Of a DNA stretch of 64,000 nt, positions 44,855-57,511 are shown one piece after another; position 1 is the first letter of the stretch, and each line of letters opens with the position of its first letter. Source of the DNA: Epichloe hybrida (Eukaryota > Ascomycota > Sordariomycetes > Hypocreales > Clavicipitaceae); assembly GCA_019022495.1 (NCBI GenBank), contig JAFEKR010000001.1:5332001-5396000 (forward strand). Direction: 5' to 3'. A program made the position numbers and the translations under genes. Under the pieces are notes generated by a model. That model had not been told where the DNA came from. It was given only the letters and a program-made list of their open reading frames with translations, and ran no database searches.

Positions 44855-46414
44855 TTTTGCGAATCGCGTATCGCTGAGTACAACGATTGGGGATGCGACT
44901 GATAACGAGAGAAGGCCTGGCGACAACTGCTCGTAAATATGTTTGTCGGTGATGCGCGATGACAGAGTTGCATGCGGAAGAAAAGGCAAACGGGTTTCGC
45001 GCTGTAGGCCAGGTGAAATTTGTAATCTGCGATGTCAGGTACTTGGAAGGAAGGTCATGGAGAGCTCTGCCCAGGCCCAAACTCGCTTGTCAAGCCCACA
45101 GCTCCGGTACATGTGTCCTTGGTACCTCTGATGTCGGCGCTAGCCGCGAGTCTGGACTTGGCCGGGATCCTTGTGTCGACGTGCTTAGTCATTAGTGTTG
45201 ACTAAGCGTCATGCAACCATAAGATTTTGGCCATGGATAACATCCGCGAAAGATGTTTTTCTTCTCCCACATGAGCTAATGATGATTTACCAATACAAAA
45301 CTTATGATAGGAAGAGACTGAACGCTCTCTCTTTGAGAGAGCATGATCTCAATTCGAATCTGAAGCTCTGCTTTTTCTTTTCCCTTTCCTTTCCTTTCCT
45401 TTCCTTTCCTTTTCCTTTCCCTCAATCCTTTTCTTCTCCTTCATGCTCGGTCGTTCTGGAGGCTCAACAAGAGTCAAGACCGCCAGACGGCTTAGCATCA
45501 CGCACAAAGGCAGCAGGATTATCTGGAGCTGCCGGTCTTTGTTCGGGGGCCTGACGTGCCAAAGACTCATCAATGAGTTTCGCGTTGCGTGACAGAAATT
45601 GTATGATGCCAGGCTCTCGGGTAGGCACACCTTTATACTCTGTCGCCCGCACGAGCGCAACACCAAGTCGCATCAGGCCGTATCAGGTCTGGACGATGTG
45701 AGCTCTCATGACAGACACGAACTTCAATGGCATTGACTTGTCATGTTGCAACAATTACCGTGCGTTGCAGTAGTGGTGAAGGTACAAGACGTAAATGTGA
45801 TAATCTCTTTATTTCTTACCAAGTATGATTGTGAACTGTTGCCATCACGGACTGTGTATCACGACGGCGTCGACATATTAGTACTAAATTACCATTTGCT
45901 ACTTGGGAGTTGCGACAAAGAGTCGACATGTGCAATCAACGTATTCATTCTGCGGGCTACGAACAGCTCTCCTGACTCTGCAAGTACCTCCTTGCAGCTT
46001 CTGAGGCACGATGGACTATTTGATGTAGTTATTTTCAATATCGAAGCCCGAGGTTATGATTGAATGCAAGTATATCGCAATGTGAGGAAATCTACGTTGC
46101 CCGTTCGATGATGCGTTTTGGCTCAGCCGCGGAAACCGACGTGGGAATCAAATTCAAATTCAAATTCGAAATCCATGGCGGGGCGGAGGCTGAGCTTGGA
46201 CTGGACTGGCCTTCCGGCGGCAGCGGCGCAACAACACATTCGACGTCATTTCTCCAACTCGGCTTGATACTCCAACATCCGACAGCTCAGCCAATTCACT
46301 CTTCATACCACCGCAGCACGTATCATGGACCGTCTGCAGACGTAAAGACCTCTCAGCCCCAAGTCCCCCGTCCTCGCCTTCGATCGGTCGACCGCCAATG
46401 CCACCGCCTGCTCG
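44855..46414. promoter_or_regulatory. Divergent intergenic region between prp39 and the synaptojanin-like gene
   Basis: 1.56 kb between opposite starts. Has a pyrimidine-only tract, (CCTTT)n-like, at about 45370-45425. A minus-strand open frame at 45673-45464 reads like protein (EYKGVPTREPGIIQFLSRN) and could be an exon of an unplaced gene, but no start or partner exon was found. Confidence 0.4.
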
Positions 46415-49400
46415 ATGGAATACCCTCAAGGCTCGTGGGCCGCGCAGGCTCCTGCCCCGGAGAAATCGAGCGAGCTCTACATAAGAGACCATCCTCATCG
46501 CTCTATCGCCATCGTATCGTCCTCGCATGCTCTCATCCTCCGGTACAGCTCTGCGGCCAACAGCGATGCCCCTCACAATGGATCCGTCACCTCTCTGCAT
46601 TCTGTCAAGTCCCGCGGCGGCGCCGACTCGCAGGCAGCAAAGTGCATGGTTGAATTCTCTCCTATATCGAGACAGCTTCTGAAAGACTTTAGACCCTTGA
46701 CGCTGCGGCCTGTGTACGGGACGCTGGGGCTCATGTCTGCCAACGGCGAAGTCTTCTTGTCTGTCATCACCCGAGCTGTTCGGGCAGCCACCATTCGACC
46801 TGGCGAGACGGTCGAGAAAATTTCCACCGTCGATTTTTACTGTCTGAGCAGCGCAGACTACGATGATGTTGTACCTCTGGAGTCCGTCGAGCCCGATGCA
46901 TCGGACGCCAATCCGACATGGAGCACTCAATCGGGATACGGGCAGAGCCTCGGTCGACGGGACGTGTCCATGGAGCACCCGTGCCACGAGCTGCGAAAGC
47001 TTCTCAGTAATGGGTCATTCTACTACAGTACCGACTTTGACCTGACCAACAGGCTGCAGGACCGGTCAGTTTCCGCATGTCATAACTCCTCAAAGTCCTG
47101 TCGTCGTGCTCATGTTCTACCATAGGTCCATCAACTCCAACTCGTTCGATATCGACAACTTTGATGATACGTATCTATGGAACTCCTTCATGATTCGTCC
47201 GCTGGTTGAGTTCCGCTCTCGCCTCATGCCTCTTGAAAGAGAAGCACTAGACTCTTCCCGCATACTCACATCCGCCACGCGAGGATTCTGCAAGACCATG
47301 ACCATTCCCCAGAGCGCATCGCCCATTCGGCAGTCAAAAAACGGAATGCCCTCCTATCTCAGCCTGATATCGCGACTCTCGTGTCGTCGCGCAGGAACCC
47401 GGTTCAACTCTCGAGGCATTGATGACGATGGCCATGTCGCCAACTTCGTGGAGACGGAAACTATATTCTGCAGTCCAGCAGGCACCTTGTTCTCCTATGT
47501 GCAAGTCCGTGGCTCCGTCCCCGTCTTTTGGGAACAAGCTGCCGACCTACTTCCAGGCCGGCAGAAAATTACCATTACTCGATCCAAGGAAGGAACGCAA
47601 CTCGCCTTCAACAAGCATGTTGAGGACCTGGAGCAGATATACGGTGCCGTCCACGTCATCAACCTTCTCAGCGACACGAAACCCGCTGAAGTAGAGCTGA
47701 GCGACTTGTACCGCCATGCCATCCGCCGCTGTCCATTCAGTCAATCCAGTAGCAGTTGCGCCGAGCATGCTTTGCTCCGAGATACCCACTATGACTTCCA
47801 CGCGGAGACGAAAGGTCCGGCCGGGTACGAGGCGGCCAAGGACATTCGACGATACATCGAAGGTTCTACAAATGGGTTTGCGTACTTTCTGGCCGAAGAG
47901 ACCGACGACTCATCGGACATGGCGACTGGTACTGACCGCAAACGAATGGTTGTCGTCCTGCAGCAAGATGGTGTTTTCCGCACCAACTGCCTAGACTGCT
48001 TGGATCGAACGAACCTCATCCAGACGCTTATTTCGCAAATGGCCGTCGAGACGTTCCTCGCTCACAGGAGCAACTATGCGGCGTCCGACTTCTGGATGAG
48101 GCATTCGAGTCTCTGGGCGGACAATGGCGATTCCTTATCCAAGATCTATGCTGGGACCGGCGCGCTCAAAACCTCCTTTACGCGCCACGGGAAGATGTCG
48201 CTGGCGGGTGCCATGGCTGACATGCGAAAGTCAGTGCAGCGCATCTACCACAACAACTTTATCGATCCGTCCAGGCAGGTCACGATCGACATGCTGCTTG
48301 GCAGACTGATCCAGCAGGCTCCGGTGCACCTGTTCGATCCCATCAGCGATTTTGTATCCATGGAGCTAGCCAAACGGAGCGACGAGTACACATGCTCGGA
48401 GACCATCACCATCTGGACCGGCACCTTCAACCTAAATGGTCGAACAGAAGGCATCGGCCACGACCTGTCACCGTGGCTGTTCGGGCCTGCAGGCAGCCTG
48501 GAGCAACCGGACATCTACGTCGTCGCCTTCCAAGAAATCGTCGAACTGAGTCCGCAGCAGATTATGAATAGTGATCCTTCGAGGAAACACCTGTGGGAAG
48601 GGGCCGTGAAGCGGGCCCTCAATCAACGGCAAGCGAGCCTGGGCGGCGAGCGATACGTCCTCCTTCGGAGCGGGCAGCTCGTCGGCGCCGCCCTGTGCAT
48701 CTTTGTTAAGACATCACGACTAAACAACATTAAAAACGTGGAAGGAAGCGCGAAGAAAACGGGTCTCTCAGGCATGGCTGGGAACAAGGGAGCCGTGGCT
48801 ATTCGATTCGACTATGCAAACACACATATTTGCTTCGTGACGGCGCACTTGGCGGCGGGGTTTTCGAACTACGACGAAAGAAATAGGGACTACGCGACCA
48901 TTCATCAGGGGTTGCGGTTTCAACGGAATAGAGGCATCGAAGATCACGGTAAGAATGGACATTTCCCACAGGATCCCGTTCAACCACTCACGGGGCAACC
49001 GGGGGGGCCAACAACGTACTGACCTTGGCAGATGCCGTTATATGGATGGGTGATTTCAACTACCGCATCGGGCTGGGCCTCGAAGAAGCCAGGGCGCTGG
49101 TTAAGAAGAGAGACCTGGCATCGCTTTATGAAAATGACCAGCTCAACCTGCAGATGGTTGCGGGTCTGGCGTTCCCATTCTACTCTGAAGCTCGGATAGG
49201 ATTTATGCCTACTTATAAATTCGATGTGGGGACCGACAACTACGATAGCTCGTAAGTTTACTTTTGTCCCCTCTGCATTGACTACGTCGGATGCGATCTG
49301 TGATGGATTTTTCCAAAAAAAAAAAAAAAAAAGCCCCCAGCTCAGTGTTAGTTGACAAGAATCTCGCAGTGAAAAGGCAAGAATCCCAGCATGGACGGAT

Positions 49401-50744
49401 CGCATCCTCAGAAAAGGTTCAAATTTACGACAATTATCGTACGACTCTGCGCCTCTCAAATTCTCGGATCATCGTCCAGTCTATGCCACTTTTGAGTGCA
49501 GAGTCAACATTGTCGATGAGGAGACGCGAGAGAACATCAGTCGAGAGCTGTACCGGCGACGCAAGGCAGACGTGGGAGATCAAACGGCCCATCTTGGCGA
49601 GGGCGAGGAATCAGACGACGAGGACTTGATTGGTTATGACTCGATAGAGCCCGGCCTACCACCAGCCAGCTCTGACCGGCAGAAATGGTGGCTCGATAAC
49701 AGGCAGCCTGCGCGAGCACAGGTGATGGTGCCCAACGGGCGAAATGGTCTACCAATGGAGTTGAATCCGCATCGCCCGTCAAACCCATTTGGCCAGACTG
49801 ATGAGCCCGACTGGGTTTCAGTGCCGAGGTCCTCGCCTGGGCTCTCGAGCTTGTCGAGCTCACCCTACGAGAAGGTGTCGCTTCCCACCGCGCTTGCTTC
49901 CAGGCAGGGCCAAGTTCACGTTCCGAGAAAGCAGCTGGCGCCACCTCACGGTGCGTCTACACTGCCAGCCCAGGTAGGTAGGTCGAGAGTAGATGACGAA
50001 GACAGTATCAAGAGTCACTCGGATACACCACCACCACCACCTCCTCCTCGAAGACAAACGAATAATTCCGGACCAAACACATCAGGGTCGTCGTCATCGT
50101 TTTCTGGGGCCGGTCTAGATCGAGCGCGAACCCTGCCGTCTCTACCGACGACGCCACGGTCCACTGCAGGAGCCTCTGCTGCGTCACAGGTATCACAGGT
50201 ATCACAGGTATCACAGGTATCACAGCTGCTCACAAGTAAAAGTAGCAAATCGCCTCCTCCTGTGGGCAAGAAGCCAGCACACCTTGCTGCAGGATCACCA
50301 CTCTCCAAGACAGCAACCGGACCGACGATGAGCAGCTCCACGAGGGGTGGTGATGCTACGTCGCTGCCGCCTCTCGCTCTGCATTCGGCGTCGGGTGCAT
50401 CTCAAGCGAGCGTTCACGCATCACTGGCCAGAAAAGCTGTTGCCGTCGCACAGCAGCAGCAATTGTCGCCGTCGACGACGACTGACAAACATGGGACTTG
50501 TTCCAACAACGCTACCGGCGGCGGACAAAGCGGAGGTGCCAGGGCATCAGCGGCGTCGGCAAACGGGATTCATCGTCCACTTGCAGGCCGCCACAGCCAG
50601 GGTGGTGCTGGTGCTGGTGCTGGTGCTGGTACTGCGGCCCCTGCCTCGTCGTCTGCATCCGTCGATCTGTTGTTGGACTCGCTCCATGACGGCGGTGAGG
50701 GCATGGGCGGGTGGGAAGCTCTGCAGCCCAGTTCACGAAGATGA
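46415..50744 (+). CDS. Synaptojanin-like phosphoinositide phosphatase (Sac domain + inositol 5-phosphatase)
   Basis: Homologue of yeast Inp51/52/53; removes phosphates from PI(4,5)P2 and other phosphoinositides during endocytosis and membrane traffic. Four exons: 46415-47064, 47126-48948, 49032-49251 and 49370-50744, giving 1355 residues. The N-terminal Sac domain carries an intact C-x5-R-T catalytic loop (CLDCLDRT, residues 505-512). The 5-phosphatase domain begins near residue 640 (TIWTGTFNLNGR), with WMGDFNYRIG (about 829), PAWTDRIL (about 905) and SDHRPVYATF (about 930), all complete. The last 400 residues are Pro/Ser-rich and disordered, with poly-Pro, a fourfold S-Q-V repeat and an (AG)n stretch, as in adaptor-binding tails. 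Both phosphatase centres look active. The exact N-terminus before the DHPHRSIAIVSSSHALILRY stretch is less certain. Confidence 0.92.
50189..50224 (+). repeat. Coding tandem repeat, 4 x 9 bp
   Basis: Four perfect copies of GTATCACAG in the Pro/Ser-rich tail of the synaptojanin-like gene, encoding repeated Ser-Gln-Val. Each copy creates a CAG|G context, so cryptic splicing is conceivable, but the frame stays open throughout. Confidence 0.9.
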
Positions 50745-51784
50745 GAGACGATTCAATCTGGTTGGTTTTGATGCTCGGCATGCCGTGGCCTGCAGCTAAC
50801 ATGTAGGTCTGTCTCTACATATGCCTTCAACACACATGAACCTACCTACTCCTAATGGGGCATTACCTCGACCACTACGGACGTATGTAGTGACTCGGTC
50901 ATCGGCTCAGCTGCAGATGTCTCCTAGAAAATTGATCAGCATGGTGCATGGTGCATGGTGCATGCATTGGATTTCACAAGCCATCCGTGCACGGCCGTGC
51001 ATTTGCGCACGATAACGCATGTAAATCCTCTCGCCAGAGAACAAGGTGTTGTCTGAACGGACACGGAGCACACGGATGGATTGGCCATCGACCTTTCTAT
51101 CCCCGTTTGCCCCGCCACGATCTGTGTGCTTGCTTGTGAGTGGCTGCAGGAGGAGGGCGCGACACACACATATCACCGCATCAGCCACCAACCCCACCAA
51201 ACCAGACCAGTCGGGCCCATCACGAGTCCGAACGAGTCCCGTCGTCGCAGCCACCCCCATCCCACCATTCCAACACGCCGCCACTCCACCACTCCACCCA
51301 TTCCCACCAACCACGGCTCGCCCACCTTTTTACTTTGCCGGAGCGAACGACAACCCGCCGGGGCGTTCCTCAACCGCTTTGAGCTCTGCAGGAGGCAGAG
51401 GCAGGCAGGAGGCACGCAGGACAACAACGGCCGATCTTTAAAAAGTCGACGACGCCCACCCGGATCGACGTCGGGATCGCCACCCGGATCGAGAACCATC
51501 GCGCTCTACCCCGTACGGTCTGGCAGGCGAACCATTTCGGACCATTTCGACTTCACTTACGGAGCACTCCCATCCATATTGGCGGCACTGCTCTACAGCA
51601 TCTGGCACCACCGGACTAAGACTCCCCGAGAACGCTCGTGATCAAACTTGCGAGCGTTGGTCGACATCATTTATACCCTGCTGCTGGGGGAGGGAGGGAG
51701 CGGTGTGTGAGTGAGTGTGAGTGTGTGTGTTTGACGACCACAGAGCAACCTCTCCTGTCGGAACTCGCGCGGACCTCAAAAAGG
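50745..51784. other. Intergenic region
   Basis: 1.04 kb between two plus-strand genes. Contains ATGGTGC-type short repeats at about 50940-50965 and a GTGT/GAGT tract at about 51705-51731. The open frames here are C/T-rich leader-type sequence and are not called. Confidence 0.45.
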
Positions 51785-52279
51785 ATGCCATCACCAAGTA
51801 CCATGTCGGCCTCGACACAAAACCGCATTATGATCTGGCGGTCCGAAGTTGCCTCGGCCATGGACGACGCCGCTTCCTCGGCCGCCAGCTCCACCGGCAA
51901 CGCGTGCTCGCTCTCCGACTCACACTCGTCAGCCGAGTATTCCTGGTCCCAGGCCCGGAGCGGCGGTGGTGCCATGGCCCGCGGGCGGCGGTTCTGGCGA
52001 CGCCTCGCCCGGCGCCTCTCCGGAGGCCGTTCCGGATACACGCAGGACGGAACCATCCAGCGCGAACCGACCGCGAGGACGGCCATGTACCGCGCGCCGC
52101 CGCCGCCAGTCGATGCGCGAGGCGCAACCGCTGCCCACGAGCACGTCGTAGACTGCAGCGACGGCAACCCCGGTCTTGCCCGCGGGGGCCTGAAAGAGAA
52201 GCAGGAGCGCTTGCAAAGAGCCGCTCGATTGCTGGACAACCAACAATCTGCAACGGCGTGGCTTGGAGTAATGCCATGA
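51785..52279 (+). CDS. Small basic conserved-looking protein, function unknown
   Basis: Single exon, 164 residues from the ATG at 51785. The open frame extends upstream, but the leader is low-complexity. Ala/Ser-rich first third, then a strongly basic motif (RGRRFWRRLARRLSGGRSG), a P-P-P-P linker and a C-terminal helix (LKEKQERLQRAARLL) with coiled-coil potential. No signal peptide or membrane segment. The basic motif plus helix suggests a nucleic acid or membrane-surface binder, which is inference from composition only. GC-rich codon use supports coding. The antisense frame over the same bases is less protein-like. Confidence 0.62.
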   Translation: MPSPSTMSASTQNRIMIWRSEVASAMDDAASSAASSTGNACSLSDSHSSAEYSWSQARSGGGAMARGRRFWRRLARRLSGGRSGYTQDGTIQREPTARTAMYRAPPPPVDARGATAAHEHVVDCSDGNPGLARGGLKEKQERLQRAARLLDNQQSATAWLGVMP

Positions 52280-53789
52280 ACGACACGACACGACACGATA
52301 CCCCCTTTTCTCGAACAAACGAGCAGCGACTCCCCCCATGGCGAGCAGAGCCCTACACGCGATTTAAACACGACCAGAACAGAAATATCCGGCACATGAA
52401 AGCGGGATCGGAACCACCAGGATCCGAACCTAACATGGGCATTTGTTTTCAAAATTTCAATTGGCGTTGATCTATCCGGGGAATCTTTGACCAAACCAGA
52501 GTCCTGCCATCTGGCCTGCCTCAGTACATACGTTCCACACAATGTATACAATCTTTTCAAACGCTCCCATAGCCCCTTTGCGAATCTCTCAAAACGCGAC
52601 TCCACATCCTCGGTCCTTCCATTCCGAGCACCCCCGACACACCCACTTCAATAGTCATTGCTCCAATAGTCATTGTTCACTGACGACAAGTCTGGTCATG
52701 TTTTTTCATCACCCCATAAATTCACACAGCCGGCCCAAGCCCGATCCTAACTGAGCTACACTCCCGTCCGTCCTAAGGATCGATCCGACCGTCGCCACGA
52801 ACTAACGTCATCCTCACGTAGCTCCCGGTAGTCCATGTTCCTGAGTAAGCCCGGAACGAGTAACCTTGTCCACGAGGTCCATCTTCCTCCCAGTAGAAAC
52901 GCGTGAGCAAATGTAAAAAAGGGGCCAAGCAAGAAAACCCTTTCCACTTCTCAGCACATCATACGTCATGGGGAACAAAGTACAAGGGGGATTTCGTCAA
53001 GGATTTTGAAATTTTCTAGGAGGGAAAACGGGGGGGAAAGAGGGAGAAGGGGGGGGGTTGTAGAGTGATGCAGAGGCCCAATATCTCCACCTCTCCGGAG
53101 AGACAAAGGTAGTGGTGAGGAAAATAGGGCCAGAGCAAGCCGTCAAATTTGAGAGAGGAGCATTTGAGAACAGGACACGGGAAACGAACAACAGAGACAA
53201 GATGAAAGACATTGGCATGGCCCGATTGAGTGGAAATCGGGGGTCTCAGACAACCATGACATAAATGTAATGTAAAAAGGTAATAACACCAGGGCAAGAC
53301 TAGTTCTTGGTAGGAAGGGAGTCATTCGCCATAACAAGCTACCCGGTAAAGGCGAAGATGTTTGAAAAGTACCCGACTATCCTCCCTCCCTTTCCTTCAG
53401 AACAGGAGTGGGAATAGAGGGCATTTTGCAAAACACCCAGCTTTTTGGCCCAAAACGTAGGGTATGACAGAACAAAAAGACGCATGCAACCAACTCGTTG
53501 TGACATAACAGTTTCCATTCTCCCTAGTCGATCAAAGATGACCGCCACGACCCCTCCTCCCCGGTTGCCGTTACGATAATAAAAAGCGACAAAAACAGAG
53601 ACTTAAAACCAACGCATCTGCGCACCGGCGCAATATCACCCGCCTGCCAGCCCTAAAAACACGATCCAGCTACTCGTGCGCATAGAGTATAGGAAATTTA
53701 ACAAGCGCAAGGAGCGAGCCGGCCCAAACATCGCATTTCGGTACCAGTTCGCCGAAAAGCTCATGATATCGGATGTGGAAAAAGAGATT
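52280..53789. other. Convergent intergenic region
   Basis: 3' flanks of the small basic gene (+) and 14-3-3 (-). Mostly purine-rich sequence around 52980-53110 with G runs. No gene seen. Confidence 0.5.
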
Positions 53790-55263
53790 TTAGTTGGTGG
53801 CCTCAGCAGCGGGCTCTTCAGACTTGGCTTCCTCGGCGGGCTTGTCGGTGGTGGCGGCGGCGGCCTCACCCTCCTCCTTTTTGGAATCGGCGGCGCCATC
53901 AGCGTCGGCGGTGTCGGATGAGGTCCACAGCGTCAGGTTGTCGCGAAGCAACTGCATGATGAGAGTGCTGTCACGGTAGGATTCCTCGGAGAGCGAGTCG
54001 AGCTCAGCAATGGCGTCGTCAAAAGCCTGTTTGGCAAGGTGGCAAGCACGATCGGGTGAGTTCAAAATCTCGTAGTAGAAGACAGAGAAGTTCAGAGCAA
54101 GACCCAGGCGAATGGGGTGGGTAGGGGTGAGGTCAGTCTGAGCAACATCGGTGGCATTCTAACAAGGGGATGGGTATTAGTCTCCATGACAAAAAAAAAA
54201 AAAAAATTGGCCGGAAAAGCTTGGAGAAATAGCGTCGACTGTGAGAGACAAGCCGGCTTACGATCTTCCTTCTGGTGTGACAATCTACTAACCTTGTAAG
54301 CCTCGTGGGCAGCGGTGGCGGCACCCTTGCGCTTCTCGCCAGAGGCGAACTCGGCGAGATATCGGTGGTAGTCACCCTTCCTATAAGAAATATGTCAGCC
54401 ACTGGTATCAGAATTAGGCAGAAACTGCCTTTTCGAAAAAGGGGGGGGGGGGGGTTCGACCCTGAACGCACGCACATCTTGTGGTAGAAGACCTTGGACT
54501 CGCCAGAGGCAGCGTTGGGGATAAGAGACTCGTCAAGGACGTTCAAAACATCCTCGCAAACCTTCTCCAACTCGAGCTCGATTTTGGTTCGGTATTCTCT
54601 GATGGTGGAGACGTGCTTGTCGGAACCCTTGGACTCCTCCTTCTGCTCGATGGAGGAGATGATGCGCCAGGAGGCACGTCTAGTACCAACGACGTTCTTG
54701 TAGGCAACGCTAAGCAGGTTGCGCTCGTCGACGGTGAGTTCACCACCAATCTTGGCAACCTCCTTCATGTAAGTGACCATCTCATCGTATCGCTCAGCCT
54801 GCTCGCAAAGGCGGGCGAGGAAGGTCTTGCTACATTGTGCATCGAAAAAAATGTCAGTTTTTATGAAAGACGTCGTGGTCTTGACAGGTGGAAAGAAGAG
54901 AATCTTGACGAGATGCTAAACCGAGACGGAAAACGACGAACCTGTCACGCTACAGAGGAAATCATGATTAGCATCAGAAACATCTTTTTGTCTTTGAAAA
55001 AAACCAAGTGGCGGCACCAAAATGAGGGGGTTCGGGAGAGATGTCACCAGCGTCCAGGAGCAGAACGTGCGTGCTGCAATTTCTTTCTCCCTGACGAGGT
55101 GGACATGGCACCAGCACATAGACGCGGCTAGAGACTTGCGCAAGGGCCATTGCCGGCAGGTTGAGGCAATAGACGATCTGCGGCGGCAACGGCGGAGGGT
55201 GCTGGGGAGGAGATAAAGGAGGGGGTTGCAGCGGGTTAGTGAGAGACATACCTCAGTGGTCAT
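53790..55263 (-). CDS. bmh1: 14-3-3 protein, with an 8-nt microexon
   Basis: Phosphoserine/threonine-binding dimeric adaptor, regulating many kinases and transport steps. Five exons: 55263-55252 (MTTE), 54949-54942 (8 nt), 54829-54476, 54380-54293 and 54158-53790, giving 276 residues. The microexon CGTGACAG supplies R-D and part of S, so that [25 protein letters not shown] matches the fungal 14-3-3 start. Without it the frame fails. Signature regions: [20 protein letters not shown] (14-3-3 signature 1 and its phospho-ligand-binding Arg), [16 protein letters not shown], and [15 protein letters not shown] (signature 2). The Ala/Glu/Lys-rich acidic tail is typical of fungal members. Intron 1 is about 302 nt. 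Intron 3 contains a run of 14 G. Confidence 0.95.
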
Positions 55264-56173
55264 TTTGCGGATAGGGAGATGTGGATGATGAAAGTTTGGA
55301 GGAGATTGAGAGAAAAGGTCAAAAGAGATAATGTGAGAGAAGAGCGAGAGAAACGAGTTCGGGGGATCCGTAGATAAGGCGTTGAAGGGACGAGATGAGG
55401 GGGTGGGTGTTAATATTTTGCTTGTGGATGCACGAGGATTCAGTAGGTTTTTGGCCGCTGGGCTGTTTGGGGGGGGACCCTTTTGAGTCTGAACAACTGG
55501 CCGCCGGCGTGCGCTGCGCTGAGTCCTGCCTGCCTGATCTGTGTCATCTGTGTCCGGCGGACTCGGACTGGCACTGGCACTGACCCTGGGGGCGTTTTTG
55601 GGCGACGGCTCAAACGTCAACCCCCTCGCTCGCTCACAACAGGAAGAAGAGACTGACTTGGAAGTGGGGAGAAGGGGGGGGCGCTGGCTGGGCTCGTGGC
55701 TCAACAAGAGCGGCATCCGTGGCTTCGACGAACCAGAGGCCGCCATTTGATTCTTTACGGCCGTCCAGTCCAGGCCAGACTACATACACAACAAATAAAC
55801 AAATAAGTAAGAGAGGTGAAAATTCTACAAATGCCCACAAGCCTGCAGGCCGCACCTCGAGGCTTGTTCGGCACAGCAAGTGCGCGTGGATGATATGGCA
55901 TGGCATGGGGCACGTCTTGTTGACGGTCATGACCATGATAGTAGGACTTTGTCACTTCAGAGACTGGCCTCACGCTCTTTCGCGCTGTCTCAGTGAAATC
56001 ACCCCCGCCTTCCGCAATCAAAGACAGGAGCCAGCCAGCGAGCGGCCATGGAGAGAGGTATTATTATTATTGTAATATTGATGAGGTGGACGGGCGCCAG
56101 CGGGCTAGGCCATCGGTGGAGCCGCGTGTGCGTCCGGTTCAGTGGTGTGGCACGATGATGTCTGGTGTGGCAG

Positions 56174-56212
<39 letters not shown>

Positions 56213-57511
56213 CTGGCTGGTCCCTGTTTTGTTTTGTTTTGTTGTTGGGCGACAACAACGCGCTGGGGAGGCCAGGCCAACTCGACAACTTCCTTCCTTC
56301 CGCCAACCACCAATCACCAATCACCATTCATAGGAAGGGAAGAGAAGGGAAGCTGCGGCCCAAACAAACTTCCACTCGTCATCATCGTGGCTGGGCAGAA
56401 ACCAATCCTGCTTGGTTGTTTGGCCTCATGTCTGAGTTGTAGCCTCCTCAAAAAAAAAAAAACACAACCCAGCGTCACACACACAAAGGACACGCCCGCC
56501 CGTACCGAGCATGATTCATGCGTCGTTGTTTACTTTTGTTGTGCGACTTCTCGACACAGCCAACACGCCGCTGACTGCCATTCAATCTAGTACTTACTCC
56601 AGTTCGCAAAGTCATCCTGTATTTTCATTATTTTTTCATCCCACTTCATTCTACATCGAGCAAGCTAGCTAGTGCGCGCCGGGCATGATCGTGTTCCCAC
56701 AACAAAGCACCACAGCAACCCCGGTTTCTTCATCTCTTCACCTCGCCGCCCCGCTAGGCAAAGCAGCAGAACAGCTTCTCATTTCATGCTGGCGAAATTG
56801 GGCGGGACTGCTATTATGAGCCTCATCTTGTTGTTGTAGCACCAGGTCTCCTGATCAAGCTTATCGCCACTATGACGAAATGTGTGGAGTCCTTTGAAGA
56901 AATTTTTGTTCGATAAGAATTCCTCGGGCTGCTCAGTTAGTCAGTCAGTTGAATGATGCCATGCCACAGTGCCGGCTGTCACGGATGTTGTTCTCGAGGT
57001 GTTGTTGTTGAATTCGGCACCAATTCGGCACCAGACGCAAAGGCTTCAGTTGCCTGCATGAGACGGCCCTGTGGCAGGCAACATCCCATCGTATTCCGTG
57101 ATTCATGTCATCGTGCGGCTGTCCCATGCCCTATTACGGTGACTTGTCCCTGTCTGTATATGGTGATGCCAATACGCACGCACGAATTCGCATCCTTCCG
57201 GCATGGGATAGCGAGCATCTCTTGTATATTGTAGGAAGGATGCCTTGCATCGAGTCCAGCGTGTTGATAACTGCAGTCCAAGAAAACATGAAAACATGAA
57301 ATCTTCAAGGCATCACAGAGGCTCCAGCTCGGTGTGTCGCGGTGGTTTCATTCAACATAGTTAGTTGCCTGTGGAATTTGTGTAGAGGGTATATACGCTT
57401 GTCCATGAAAAAAAAAAAAAAGTGACAAATGAAGGATATGAGTACAGAACTGATACAGCCAACTCTGGTAATAGCCAATCTAGCCCCCAAACTCCCATCA
57501 TAAAACGACAC
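55264..57511. promoter_or_regulatory. Promoter region of the 14-3-3 gene and flank of the lipase gene
   Basis: 2.25 kb. Contains a TGGTGTC tandem repeat (five copies, 56174-56208), an A run at about 56451-56462 and another at 57409-57421. The open frames are low-complexity and overlap on both strands, so none is called. Confidence 0.5.

Noticed and set aside
51667..52605. Minus-strand frame of 312 codons opposite the small basic protein
   Set aside because: Arg/Cys-rich composition and lack of family resemblance suggest an antisense shadow of a GC-rich gene.
54916..55746. Minus-strand frame of 276 codons over the 14-3-3 leader
   Set aside because: Ser/Pro-rich leader and intron sequence; the real coding content there is only the 12-nt first exon and the 8-nt microexon.
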